Below are positions 27,113 to 36,336 of a stretch of DNA of 64,000 nt, in pieces. The notes beneath the pieces are model-generated. The model had not been told where the DNA came from and searched no databases. It saw only the letters and a program-made list of their open reading frames with translations. Positions within the stretch are counted from its first letter, which is position 1. Each line of letters opens with the position of its first letter. The DNA lies in assembly GCF_014698145.1 (NCBI RefSeq), contig NZ_JACJSM010000002.1, forward strand, positions 1 through 64,000, in the 5' to 3' direction. The position numbers were made by a program, and so were the translations under genes. This DNA comes from Oscillatoria sp. FACHB-1406. GTDB lineage: Bacteria > Cyanobacteriota > Cyanobacteriia > Cyanobacteriales > Spirulinaceae.

Positions 27113-27973
27113 TGGCTGGGGTAGGGGTTGCGAGGCGATGGGGAGTCTTCTCCGATTGACCAAATAATTCGTAATTCGTAATTACTGACACAATTAACAA
27201 TTTATTCGGCTTGGCGAGCAACTCTAGCAGTAGCCACTAATACCAATTCCCAATCCTGATGCACTAAATTTTATTGGTAAGGGCGCGCGGTTGCGAATCG
27301 CACTTCGGCATTTCGGCAAGCTCAATGACCACAAGCTCAGTGTGGCACATTCGCCAAATAAGCGCCGCACCGTAGGGGCAGAGCATTGCTCATTAGTGTC
27401 AACTTAACGTGAAACCCCCTTCACAAAGTTGAATCGCCCTCACCCCCAGCCCCTCTCCCAACCCTGGGAGAGGGGAGCAAGAGAGAATTCTTCTCCCCCC
27501 TCTCGCCCAAAATTGGGAGAGGGGGGTTGGGGGGTGAGGGCTGGGATGACGCTATAACAAACACTCGTGCTTAAGTTGACACCAATGAGCATTGCTCTGC
27601 CCTGATTCTGCTTCAGTTAGCGACTACAGTTGCAAACAAATTCTGCGTTGAAAGCCTGCCGATAGCAGTTGAGTTATTCCTCTGTTGTCTTTAAGGAGGA
27701 TGGGGCGTAACTCAAGCCGAAAAGACTTTATATATGTCGGCACACTTTCCCATTTTGATATGATACCCTTGTCAAGTGTTTTTGTCAAGTAAAAATTGCC
27801 CTCAAAAAAATTAATTGTCGAAGAAAAATAATTAATTTCTTGAATTGAGGAGTTGAGGAGATCGATCCTTTTGGATAGTCTTCAACAACTTTTCACAATT
27901 CTGCTTTCGCTTGTCCTCCAGAAACCGTTAGAGTATAAAAATATTAACATCGAGCGAGATTGCAATATATCCC
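27113..27973. other. 861-nt intergenic region rich in repeats
   Basis: This gap contains an AATTCGT heptamer stretch near 27168-27185, a complete miniature inverted-repeat element (27376-27602) and AT-rich DNA from 27720 on. The last 120 nt should include the promoter for the DUF3082 gene. I see no RNA gene and no credible coding frame. Confidence 0.6.
27376..27602. mobile_element. Miniature inverted-repeat element with 32-nt ends
   Basis: The ends (27376-27407 and 27571-27602) are inverted copies matching at 30 of 32 positions by direct count. Inside, 27436-27461 and 27513-27541 are a second, C-rich/G-rich inverted repeat (GCCCTCACCCCC ... GGGTGAGGGC), which itself encloses smaller palindromes. 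It encodes no protein. A single 32-nt end lies at 20933-20964, showing it is a dispersed family. Confidence 0.82.
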
Positions 27974-28300
27974 ATGACCAACGCTGCACCTGCCCCTCAA
28001 ACCGATCCGCCCAAAACGCCCGTAACGCTAGGACGCTGCTTAGTGGGGGCAGCAATTGCGGGGGGACTCGCGATCGCTGCCTACTTCCTAACGGCTTCAA
28101 TCGCGCAAACCTTCGCCGCCAAACCACCTACTGGGGGTAGCGCCCTCGCCTTAAATATCGCGATCGCGGTACGGACGTTAGTCGTAGGAGTTACCGCCCT
28201 AGCCACCGGAGTCTTTGGGTTCGTGAGTCTGGGTTTAGTCGCCCTCGGCATTCAAACCGCCCTGTTTGGAAATAAAGAACCGAAACCCGATTCTAATTAA
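27974..28300 (+). CDS. DUF3082 family membrane protein
   Basis: The 108-residue protein has two or three hydrophobic segments: CLVGAAIAGGLAIAAYFL (about 22-42), the conserved SIAQTFAAKPP, and two hydrophobic stretches in AIAVRTLVVGVTALATGVFG and FVSLGLVALGIQTALF. This pattern matches the cyanobacterial DUF3082 family. Function unknown, membrane location expected. Single gene. Confidence 0.85.
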   Translation: MTNAAPAPQTDPPKTPVTLGRCLVGAAIAGGLAIAAYFLTASIAQTFAAKPPTGGSALALNIAIAVRTLVVGVTALATGVFGFVSLGLVALGIQTALFGNKEPKPDSN

Positions 28301-28781
28301 GCGATCGTTACAGCAGTAGCGCTTCGTCCTCAACAGGCTTCAGTAATTTCGCTGAACGATCCGGAAACTATAATGGAGAAGCTGAATCGTAGTTTCACGT
28401 AGCTTGGCTGGTAGACTTGCAATTGAGCGATGGAAATTGAGTGGATAAGGGCAATAGCCCTGCGGTTTTCAGGAAAAAGATAAAAAAAGAGCGATGAGTC
28501 GGGCAACTCTCGCTACAATAGGAGCGATCTCATGGTTAGATTTGCTTATTCCTTAAGTCTTTTCCACCGGGACTTCTGTTTCGGCAGCCCGAAACAACAT
28601 CAGTTGTTAAAAAAGTCTGACATCGCTATCGGCAATCTGAAGGGAATGTTGGTAAAAAAGTTAACCGAAGTCCCTCAATACACCCAATCTCGATCTGCAC
28701 GCCAACCGAGCGATTAGTGAGGAAATAGAGGGAGCGCCCGCAGCGCTCGCTTGTCCGGCATTGACGCTGAGAAGGCAACAC
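28301..28781. other. Intergenic region upstream of the HD-GYP gene
   Basis: The 481-nt gap shows one small hairpin (28578-28595, arms GTTTCGG/CCGAAAC) and an A-run after it near 28610, which could end the DUF3082 transcript or lie in the HD-GYP leader. The 61-codon frame at 28532-28717 has no protein-like features. Nothing else recognised. Confidence 0.45.
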
Positions 28782-30461
28782 ATGACTACTTTTCAACCCC
28801 CCCCTACTCTGCTCGAAAATAAAGATTTGGTAACAGTTTTAGCTGACGAACGGGTAGACTTAATCGAAAAACTGCTGTCCATCGGCACAGCCTTATCGGG
28901 AAGTCAAAACTTCGAGGAGTTACTTAATCTTATTTTAACAAAAAGTCGGGAGATTACCTGTAGCGATGCAGGCAGCGTCTACCTAATCGATAAAACGCAA
29001 TCCCCTCCCAAATTAATTTTTAAAGTCGCTCAAAATGATTCCTTACCCGAACTTCCCTTTGAAGAATTTGCGATCGATCTCAACCCAGCAAGTTTGGTGG
29101 GCTATGTTGCCCTGACAGGGCGAAGTTTGAATTTACCGGATGCGTATAACTTATCAACGCGGTTGCCGTATAAACTCGATCGCAATTTCGATCGCGATTT
29201 TCGCTATCGTACCCGTTCGGTTCTCGTTCTGCCCATGCAAGACGGGCAAGGCGAAATTATCGGAATTTTACAACTGATCAATCGCAAAATTCGCTGCGAT
29301 ATTCAAGTTCTCCCAACGAACGCCCTCGAAGTCACCTTACCTTATACCGAATGGGAAGAGCGCGTGGTTCGCTCTCTCGCGTCTCAAGCCGCAATTTCTA
29401 TCGAACGAAACCTATTGCATAATAGTATTGAAAATCTGTTTGAAAGCTTTGTTAAAGCCTCCGTGGAAGCGATTGAAGCGCGAGATCCGACAACGCGAGG
29501 TCATTCGGAAAGAGTCGCTGAATTAACCGTCCGCTTGAGCGAAGAAGTGAATACGGCAACATTTGGACCGTTGCAGCAATTTTATTTTAGCGATCGCCAA
29601 ATTCAAGAAATTCGCTACGCAGCCTTATTACATGACTTCGGTAAAATCGGCGTTCCCGAAGCCATTTTAAATAAGCGCAAAAAACTTTATCCCGGTCAAC
29701 TCGAAGTAATCCGCTCCCGTTTCGGCTTGGTGCGGCGCAACTTAGAACTTGAATGCGCGCAGAAAAAGTTGCAGTATTTAACGCTGAATCCCAATCGAAA
29801 TTCTCATCAAGCTTGTGCTAACGAACATTGCTTGGATTGCGAGCATTTTTCCGAACTCGATTGCCAACTCAAAACCGCGATCGCACAGCTTGAATATTAC
29901 TATAAATTAATCGAGAGAATCAACGAACCAGAAGCCTTAGAAAAAGCTGCTTTTAAAGATATTTTAGAGGAAATTTTTCAGACTTTAAGCGAACTCACCG
30001 AATATACTTATTGCGATCTTGACGGTGAAATGAAGCCGTTGCTAACAGCCGCAGAAATGGAACAACTCATGCTGAATCGGGGGAACTTAACCGCCGTCGA
30101 ACGCCTTGCGATTGAAGCCCACGTCACGCATAGTTACGAATTTCTCAAGCGCATTCCTTGGACTAAACAGTTTGAAAATATTCCCATTATTGCTTACGGC
30201 CACCACGAAAAACTCGACGGTAGCGGCTATCCGCGCAACCTAAAGGGCGATGAAATTCCCATGCAAACGCAGATGATGACAGTCGCCGATATCTACGATG
30301 CACTCACGGCTGCGGATCGTCCTTACAAGCGCCCGCTACCTACCGATGTAGTTATGAAAGTGCTACGCGAAGAGGCAGCGCAGGGTAAGATTAATGCGGA
30401 TTTAGTCGAGTTGTTCGAGCAACGCCAAGTCTACCGAGTTTTGGGGCATAATCTCCGTTAG
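28782..30461 (+). CDS. GAF-HD-GYP domain phosphodiesterase, probably cyclic-di-GMP specific
   Basis: Residues about 30-205 are a GAF sensor domain, followed by an HD-GYP hydrolase. The HD half carries RGHSERVAEL and ALLHDFGKIGVPE (about 280-292), and the GYP half GHHEKLDGSGYP (about 468-479). Between them lies an insertion of about 150 residues with a Cys-rich knot, CANEHCLDCEHFSELDC, that might bind metal or redox-sense. HD-GYP enzymes degrade c-di-GMP. The ATG at 28782 follows GAGAAGG; the TTG at 28761 is a poorer choice. The Crp-family gene begins 20 nt downstream, so both are co-transcribed. Confidence 0.9.
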   Translation: MTTFQPPPTLLENKDLVTVLADERVDLIEKLLSIGTALSGSQNFEELLNLILTKSREITCSDAGSVYLIDKTQSPPKLIFKVAQNDSLPELPFEEFAIDLNPASLVGYVALTGRSLNLPDAYNLSTRLPYKLDRNFDRDFRYRTRSVLVLPMQDGQGEIIGILQLINRKIRCDIQVLPTNALEVTLPYTEWEERVVRSLASQAAISIERNLLHNSIENLFESFVKASVEAIEARDPTTRGHSERVAELTVRLSEEVNTATFGPLQQFYFSDRQIQEIRYAALLHDFGKIGVPEAILNKRKKLYPGQLEVIRSRFGLVRRNLELECAQKKLQYLTLNPNRNSHQACANEHCLDCEHFSELDCQLKTAIAQLEYYYKLIERINEPEALEKAAFKDILEEIFQTLSELTEYTYCDLDGEMKPLLTAAEMEQLMLNRGNLTAVERLAIEAHVTHSYEFLKRIPWTKQFENIPIIAYGHHEKLDGSGYPRNLKGDEIPMQTQMMTVADIYDALTAADRPYKRPLPTDVVMKVLREEAAQGKINADLVELFEQRQVYRVLGHNLR

Positions 30462-30481
30462 TTATCGCTGGGAAATTAAGA

Positions 30482-31201
30482 ATGCGCGATCGCAAAATTG
30501 TTGAGATGAACAATCGCTCCGAATTAGAAGTATGGTTGCAAACAACGTTAATTTTTCGGGGATTATCGACCGAACAATTAGAATCGCTCGGCAAAATTGC
30601 GCGCCTTCAATCGATTGATAAGGGCGGTGCAATTTTTCATCAAGGAACGACAGCAACGGGTTTTTTTATCGTGAAGAGCGGCAGGGTGAAAGTGTTTAAA
30701 GTTTCGCCCAATGGTAAGGAGCAAATTTTACATATCTTTGAGGCGCAAGATTATTTTGCTGAAGTTCCGGCATTTGATGGAAAAACGTTTCCGGCTTCAG
30801 CAGAGGCGTTAGAAGCTGTTGAATTAATATTTTTTCCGCGCCTTGCTTTTTTGGAGTTATTGGAGCGGTATCCCGCGATCGCGATTCGGATGTTAACGAG
30901 TCTCTCGCTGCGCTTGCGACAACTGACACAACTGGTCGAAAATTTATCGTTTAAAGAGGTTCCGCAACGATTGGCGGCTTATTTGCTCGATTTAAGCGAT
31001 CGCGCCAACAACTCAGATACCGTAACTTTAGACCTCGCGAAAGGTCAATTAGCCGCCGCTTTAGGGACAATTCCCGCTACTCTTTCGCGGGCGTTTTATC
31101 GGCTGAGTAATGAAGGGATTATTGCCATGAATGGCTCGCAAATCGAATTGCGCGATCGCGACCGCCTGCTACAGTTAAGTCAAGCCAGCGATCGCGAATA
31201 A
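30482..31201 (+). CDS. Crp/Fnr-family transcriptional regulator
   Basis: Of 239 residues, about 20-140 form a cyclic-nucleotide-type beta barrel (GAIFHQGTTATGFFIVKSGRVKVFKVSPNGKE) and about 155-235 a winged helix (KGQLAAALGTIPATLSRAFYRLSNEG). There are no cysteines, so it is not an Fe-S Fnr. The canonical cAMP-site Arg is not evident. The start could be Met1 at 30482 or MNNRSEL at 30506. Its operon partner is the c-di-GMP-type HD-GYP protein, which suggests a second-messenger link. Confidence 0.9.
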   Translation: MRDRKIVEMNNRSELEVWLQTTLIFRGLSTEQLESLGKIARLQSIDKGGAIFHQGTTATGFFIVKSGRVKVFKVSPNGKEQILHIFEAQDYFAEVPAFDGKTFPASAEALEAVELIFFPRLAFLELLERYPAIAIRMLTSLSLRLRQLTQLVENLSFKEVPQRLAAYLLDLSDRANNSDTVTLDLAKGQLAAALGTIPATLSRAFYRLSNEGIIAMNGSQIELRDRDRLLQLSQASDRE

Positions 31202-31253
31202 GGCCAAAAATTTCGCTACACTAATAGTTACTGCCTGAAGCCAAAGCTTAACC

Positions 31254-32054
31254 ATGACTGTTGCGCCCGAAGTAGAAACCTCTCAAAGTTCAGCCCCTAG
31301 CCAAACCCTCGCAACGATAACCCCAGAGGTGCTAGAAAATACCGCCGAAGAAGATGTTATATTTCCTAACGGCGACCTCTACAGCGACGAACCTCCCTTG
31401 GAAAGCGACCTTCATCTCAAGCAAATTATGATTTTGCTGCAATGCCTTGAATATCTTTGGCAAGATCGCCAAGATTTTTATGCTTGCGGTAACTTAACGA
31501 TTTATTACAGTCCGAGACAGCTTAAATCGGAGTTGTTTCGCGGGCCAGACTTTTTTGTGGTTTTAAATACCGAACGCAAACCTCGAAAAAGTTGGGCGGT
31601 TTGGGAAGAAAACGGTAAATATCCGAATATTATTATCGAAGTTCTTTCATCTAAAACGGCTAAAACCGATCGCGGCTTAAAAAAAGAAATTTATCAAGAT
31701 ATCTTTAGAACGCCCGATTATTTCTGGTTTGACCCTTATAGCTTGGAGCTTAAAGGCTTTCATATCGTCGAAGGAGTCTATCAGGAAATAGCTCCAAACG
31801 AAAGCGGTTGGCTGTGGAGCCACCAACTCGATTTATACTTAGGCGTTCGCGACTCGAAACTGCGCTATTTCACCCCAGAAGGGGAATTAGTTCCGACTCC
31901 GGAAGAAGCCGCCGAGCGGGAATCTCAGCAGCGCCAGGAAGCAGAACAGCGCGCCGAAAGCGAACGGCAACGCGCCGAACAAACCCAGCAACAACTCGCA
32001 GAACTCGAATCTTTACTAGCGCGTTATCGGGAACAGTTTGGAGAATTGGAATAA
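31254..32054 (+). CDS. Uma2 (DUF820) family putative endonuclease
   Basis: This 266-residue protein has the PD-(D/E)xK-like Uma2 core (about 50-200): RGPDFFVVLN supplies the Asp and IIIEVLSSKTAKTDRG the Glu and Lys. YFWFDPYSLELKGF is a family marker. A Gln/Glu/Arg-rich coiled coil (about 217-264) ends the protein. Uma2 paralogues are abundant in cyanobacteria with unknown function; three are in this window. A heptamer repeat array directly follows the stop codon. Confidence 0.88.
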   Translation: MTVAPEVETSQSSAPSQTLATITPEVLENTAEEDVIFPNGDLYSDEPPLESDLHLKQIMILLQCLEYLWQDRQDFYACGNLTIYYSPRQLKSELFRGPDFFVVLNTERKPRKSWAVWEENGKYPNIIIEVLSSKTAKTDRGLKKEIYQDIFRTPDYFWFDPYSLELKGFHIVEGVYQEIAPNESGWLWSHQLDLYLGVRDSKLRYFTPEGELVPTPEEAAERESQQRQEAEQRAESERQRAEQTQQQLAELESLLARYREQFGELE

Positions 32055-32056
32055 GT

Positions 32057-32170
32057 TGTAATTCGTAATTCGTAACTCGTAATTCGTAACTCATAACTCA
32101 TAACTCATAACTCATAACTCATAACTCATAACTCATCACTCATAATTCATAACTCATAATTCGTAATTGC
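32057..32170. repeat. Heptanucleotide repeat array, mostly ACTCATA
   Basis: About 16 heptamer units, grading from AATTCGT through AACTCGT to a run of ACTCATA copies and back, fill the gap between the Uma2 gene and recG. It is an STRR-type array, has no unique spacers and is not a CRISPR. Confidence 0.9.
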
Positions 32171-32263
32171 CTATTTAGAACAAAAGTATCAATCTCCCTT
32201 GAAAGTTCGGACTGCTAGCGATACCCTAAGAAAGCAGGAAAATGCTGGCAACAGGGAAAGGCG

Positions 32264-34741
32264 ATGACAGCGTGGGAACCAAACTGGGAAAGATTGTACA
32301 AAGCGTTGTCCGTCGAAGCGGAACGGGGCTTTGTCGATTTGATGGGCAAACAATATCACTTCAGCGAGTTTGTGATGCTGGAGTTGAGCAAACCGCTTGC
32401 AACGGGAACCCTGGAACAACAGCGCCGCTGGCGGGATATGGCGATCGCGTTTTCAGAATATCCCCACTGTAACCCCGAAGAACGCCGCAACCTAACGATC
32501 GCAGCCCGTAACCTCTTCGACAACCTCCAGAACCGGCAGGAAACGCCCCAGGAGCCACCTCAAAGCGAAATTACCTCAAAAACGCCCAAAACTGCACCCA
32601 TCGCCGCCCAAGCCCCTTCTAGCTACGCCTCAAAACCCTCCCTTAACACTCCCCTACGCGAGCTTGCGGAAATTCAACGCCGCCGCATTGCCAAACCCCT
32701 CGAAGAACGCCTGGGATTGTATACCGTGCGGGACGTACTCTTTTATTACCCTCGCGACCATATCGACTACGCGCGCCAAGTCAATATCGGGCAACTCGTC
32801 GCCGGGGAAACCGTAACCTTAGTGGGAACGGTAAAACGCAGCAATTGCTTCACCAGCCCCAAAAACAAAAAGCTGACGATCTTTGAACTCATTTTGCGCG
32901 ATCGCACCGGACAAATCAAACTCAATCGCTTCTTCGGCGGCGCAAACTTCACCAATCGCGGTTGGCAAGAACGCCTCAAACGTCAGTATCCCGAAGGTTC
33001 CGTCATTGCCGCTTCCGGACTCGTCAAACAAAACAAATACGGCTTCACCCTCGACAATCCCGAAATCGAAATCCTCGATGGCCCCGGTGCCGCGATCGAA
33101 TCGATTAAAATCGGGCGTATCCTGCCCGTGTATCCTCTCGTGGAAGGCGTAACCGCCGATGTCGTCCGCCATGCCGTCCTCGCCGCCCTCCCCGCCACCG
33201 AAAGCATTACCGATCCCCTCCCGGCCGTACTGAAGAGACAATATGGGTTAATTGGCTTAAAAGACGCGATCGCACAGATCCATTTTCCCAGCGATCGCGA
33301 CAGCCTTACCCACGCCCGCCGCCGCCTCGTTTTCGACGAATTCTTCTACCTCCAACTCGGCTTCCTACAACGCCGCGCCCAACTCAAAAAAGCCGAAAAA
33401 AGCGCCGTCCTCGTCCCCAGCGGCGAACTCAGCGAACAATTCAAACGCATCCTTCCCTTCTCCCTCACCAACGCCCAACAGCGCGTCGTCGGCGAAATCC
33501 TCCAAGACTTAAACTCCGAAACCCCCATGAACCGCCTCGTACAAGGCGATGTCGGTTCCGGAAAAACCGTCGTCGGCGTGTATGCCATCCTCGCCGCCAT
33601 CCAATCCGGCTACCAAGCCGCACTCATGGCCCCCACCGAAGTCCTCGCCGAACAGCACTACCGCAAACTCGTCACCTGGTTCAACCTCCTCCACCTTCCC
33701 GTCGAACTCCTCACCGGTTCCACCAAAGCAGCCAAACGCCGCGAAATACACGCCCAACTCGAAACCGGCGAACTGCCCCTCCTCGTCGGCACTCACGCCC
33801 TGATTCAAGATAAAGTCAAATTCCGGCAACTCGGGCTAGTCGTCATCGACGAACAGCACCGCTTCGGAGTCGAACAGCGCGCCCGCCTCCTCGATAAAGG
33901 GCGTTCTCCCCACGTCCTCACCATGACAGCAACCCCCATTCCGCGCACCCTCGCCCTTACCCTCCACGGCGACTTAGATGTGTCTCAAATCGACGAACTC
34001 CCACCGGGCAGACAGCCGATTCAAACCACCGCCCTCAACGGCAAACAGCGCCGCCAAGCCTACGATTTAATCCGCCGCGAAATCGCCCAAGGACGGCAAG
34101 TTTATGTGATTTTGCCGATGATTGAAGAGTCGGAAAAAATGGACTTGCGCGCCGCCACGCAGGAATACGAACGGCTGCAAGAAATATTCCCAGAATTCAA
34201 AGTCGGACTATTGCACGGACGCATGAGTTCTGCTGAAAAAGAGGACGTTTTAAAGCAATTTCGCGACAATGAAACGCAAATTATCGTTTCAACGACAGTG
34301 ATTGAAGTTGGGGTAGATGTACCCAATGCAACCGTCATGTTAATTGAAAATGCAGAACGCTTTGGACTCTCGCAACTGCATCAATTGCGGGGCAGAGTCG
34401 GGCGCGGTTCCCATCAGTCTTATTGCTTGTTAATGAGCGGAACCAATAATCCCGATGCCAAACAACGCTTAGCGGTTTTGGAACAATCGCAGGATGGCTT
34501 TTTTATCTCGGAGATGGACTTGCGTTTTCGCGGCCCCGGTGAGGTTTTGGGACGGCGACAGTCGGGTGTTGCCGACTTTGCGCTGGCGAGTTTGGTGGAA
34601 GATCAAGAGGTGTTGAACTTGGCGCGAGAAGCGGCAGAAAAGTTGATTTTTGCGGATGAATCCTTGGGCGGGATGTCGTCGTTGAAGAAGGAGTTGGAGA
34701 TTCGGTATCAAAAGTTAATGGGCGGGTCGATTTTAACGTAG
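32264..34741 (+). CDS. recG: ATP-dependent DNA helicase RecG
   Basis: RecG remodels stalled replication forks and Holliday junctions. The 825-residue protein has a cyanobacterial N-terminal extension (about 1-150), the wedge/OB domain (about 190-290), and two helicase domains with Walker A GDVGSGKT, DEQH box (VVIDEQHRFG), TMTATPIPRTL and the QLRGRVGRG motif. The C-terminal GPGEVLGRRQSG is the family-specific TRG-like region. Length is normal for cyanobacteria. Confidence 0.97.
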   Translation: MTAWEPNWERLYKALSVEAERGFVDLMGKQYHFSEFVMLELSKPLATGTLEQQRRWRDMAIAFSEYPHCNPEERRNLTIAARNLFDNLQNRQETPQEPPQSEITSKTPKTAPIAAQAPSSYASKPSLNTPLRELAEIQRRRIAKPLEERLGLYTVRDVLFYYPRDHIDYARQVNIGQLVAGETVTLVGTVKRSNCFTSPKNKKLTIFELILRDRTGQIKLNRFFGGANFTNRGWQERLKRQYPEGSVIAASGLVKQNKYGFTLDNPEIEILDGPGAAIESIKIGRILPVYPLVEGVTADVVRHAVLAALPATESITDPLPAVLKRQYGLIGLKDAIAQIHFPSDRDSLTHARRRLVFDEFFYLQLGFLQRRAQLKKAEKSAVLVPSGELSEQFKRILPFSLTNAQQRVVGEILQDLNSETPMNRLVQGDVGSGKTVVGVYAILAAIQSGYQAALMAPTEVLAEQHYRKLVTWFNLLHLPVELLTGSTKAAKRREIHAQLETGELPLLVGTHALIQDKVKFRQLGLVVIDEQHRFGVEQRARLLDKGRSPHVLTMTATPIPRTLALTLHGDLDVSQIDELPPGRQPIQTTALNGKQRRQAYDLIRREIAQGRQVYVILPMIEESEKMDLRAATQEYERLQEIFPEFKVGLLHGRMSSAEKEDVLKQFRDNETQIIVSTTVIEVGVDVPNATVMLIENAERFGLSQLHQLRGRVGRGSHQSYCLLMSGTNNPDAKQRLAVLEQSQDGFFISEMDLRFRGPGEVLGRRQSGVADFALASLVEDQEVLNLAREAAEKLIFADESLGGMSSLKKELEIRYQKLMGGSILT

Positions 34742-34887
34742 GAGGGAGTTTAGATTTTATGCACGCTCTATTCGTCAAATTCTTTTTCTTTACAGGCTTT
34801 CTAGAATATTGTAGGGACTTGAAAACCGGGCGAATACCATTAGACCCTACCAGAATTTGTACTAACTGAGTTGCGTAGCGCTCTACT

Positions 34888-35496
34888 TTACAGTTGCCCC
34901 GCCGCGAAAATCTCTTCTATGGGGAGGCTTAATTCGGGAAAAATTGAGGAGAGGAGCAAATCATTAGCTCTGAGTAAGTTTTTTTCATAAAACTCTCGAA
35001 CAAGCTGACAAACTGTCATTGTCGGTTGCTTGGGGTTGCCAATATATTCTCGCCCTCCTAAGCCCAGATAATCGACAATCCAATATTCAGGAACGCCAAA
35101 CAAAGCATAATCTTCGACTTTTCGTGCATAGTCATTCTGCCAGTTCGTGCTGACCACTTCGGCAATTAATTTAATAGCAGCACCCGACGTAATTATCGGT
35201 TGATATTGCCAAAGAGGTTCGTTTGGAAGTTGGGTTCGATCTAAAACAATTAAATCGGGGCGAAAGGCAGTTGTATCGGAGATGCGAATTAGACAGCGGT
35301 GAGGAATCGTATAAGGAAGGGCGAGGCGATCGATTTCAACATGAATTTTTCGGGCTAAAAAATCGATAACTTGCTCGTGTAATCCTGTCGGCTCCAAATT
35401 GACTATCTCTCCATCAATAAGCTCGCACCATTCTTCCTCATTATTCCGTGTAATGAACGTCTCGAAATCTAAGAGTGAAGAATTAGTTTGAATCAT
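34888..35496 (-). CDS. Uma2 (DUF820) family putative endonuclease
   Basis: The 202-residue Uma2 protein has the N-terminal EEWCELIDGEIVNLEP strand pair, FRPDLIVLD with the Asp, LIAEVVSTNWQNDYARKVEDY with the catalytic Glu region, and YWIVDYLGLGGREYIG. It lacks the coiled-coil tail of the other two copies in this window. It is a single gene between recG and the peroxiredoxin gene. Confidence 0.88.
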   Translation of the reverse strand: MIQTNSSLLDFETFITRNNEEEWCELIDGEIVNLEPTGLHEQVIDFLARKIHVEIDRLALPYTIPHRCLIRISDTTAFRPDLIVLDRTQLPNEPLWQYQPIITSGAAIKLIAEVVSTNWQNDYARKVEDYALFGVPEYWIVDYLGLGGREYIGNPKQPTMTVCQLVREFYEKNLLRANDLLLSSIFPELSLPIEEIFAAGQL

Positions 35497-35595
35497 TTCG
35501 CTCTCTAACTCGAACGGGTGAGAATGTAGTGAGTATTATAGCTAAGTTTGAAGTTCTACCGATCGCTTCCCCTCGCCCTCACTTAAGGGATTTAA

Positions 35596-36144
35596 TTAGG
35601 TTTGAGCTAATTCATCCAGTTTCGCTAAAACTTCCGTGCTGTGAATGGCGGGTTGAACGCCAAGGAATGTTGCGCGCAGGATTCCTTCGGGGTCGATGAT
35701 GTAGGTATGGCGCAGGGACATTGGTGCAAGCCAAGAACCGTAAGCTTTACTGACTGCGCCTTTCGTATCGGCAAGAAGGGGAAATTTCAAGCCTTCAGAA
35801 TCGCAGAATTCGGCATGAGAGTCTACGTCATCGGCAGAAACGCCAATCACGCGGGCATTTCTGGCGAGATATTCGGGTAAATCTTGTTGGAAGCGGCGCG
35901 CTTCTAAGGTGCAGCCGGAGGTAAAGTCTTTGGGGTAGAAGTACAATACAACCCATTGACCGCGAAAGTCGCTGAGGGAAAGGGTTCCGTCGCCGGTGTT
36001 GGTGGGGAGGGAGAAGTCGGGGGCGGGACTGTTTAAGGGGGGTTGAGGGCCGCCGAGGGCAAAGGCTGGGGCTGTCCAGTTCAGGCTGGCGAGGAAGGTA
36101 AGGCAAAGAGCGAGGAGGATTTGGTTAAAGGTGCGGCGATTCAT
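35596..36144 (-). CDS. Peroxiredoxin, PrxQ/BCP family, exported
   Basis: It reduces hydroperoxides using a peroxidatic Cys. The 182-residue protein starts with a Tat/Sec-like signal (MNRRTFNQILLALCLTFLAS, cleavage near 29), so it acts in the lumen or periplasm. Cys78 in KDFTSGCTLE is peroxidatic. The resolving Cys usually five residues later (CTxEAC) is Arg83. Cys114 in AEFCDSEG may take its place, as in BCPs that resolve from the third helix. Single gene on the minus strand. Confidence 0.9.
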   Translation of the reverse strand: MNRRTFNQILLALCLTFLASLNWTAPAFALGGPQPPLNSPAPDFSLPTNTGDGTLSLSDFRGQWVVLYFYPKDFTSGCTLEARRFQQDLPEYLARNARVIGVSADDVDSHAEFCDSEGLKFPLLADTKGAVSKAYGSWLAPMSLRHTYIIDPEGILRATFLGVQPAIHSTEVLAKLDELAQT

Positions 36145-36336
36145 GGGTTGTGAATTTGAGAGGGTGAATGTTGAGAGCGCGCACTTCCCAAATCATGAAA
36201 GTGCTTGAATTGTTTGGATTTTTACATTATTTTACATTTAAGCGATCGCGCTAGCTAAAGATTTTTAGCTCGGAAGGCAAATCTCGTGTTACGTTAAGTT
36301 TTATGAATATTTAATGATGAGTGGGTAGAGAACGCG

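Noticed and set aside
28532-28717. 61-codon frame before the HD-GYP gene
   Set aside because: No ribosome site, irregular composition, and it includes a hairpin.
32057-32170. Possible CRISPR-like tandem array
   Set aside because: The units are seven bases with no spacers. It is an STRR-type heptamer array.
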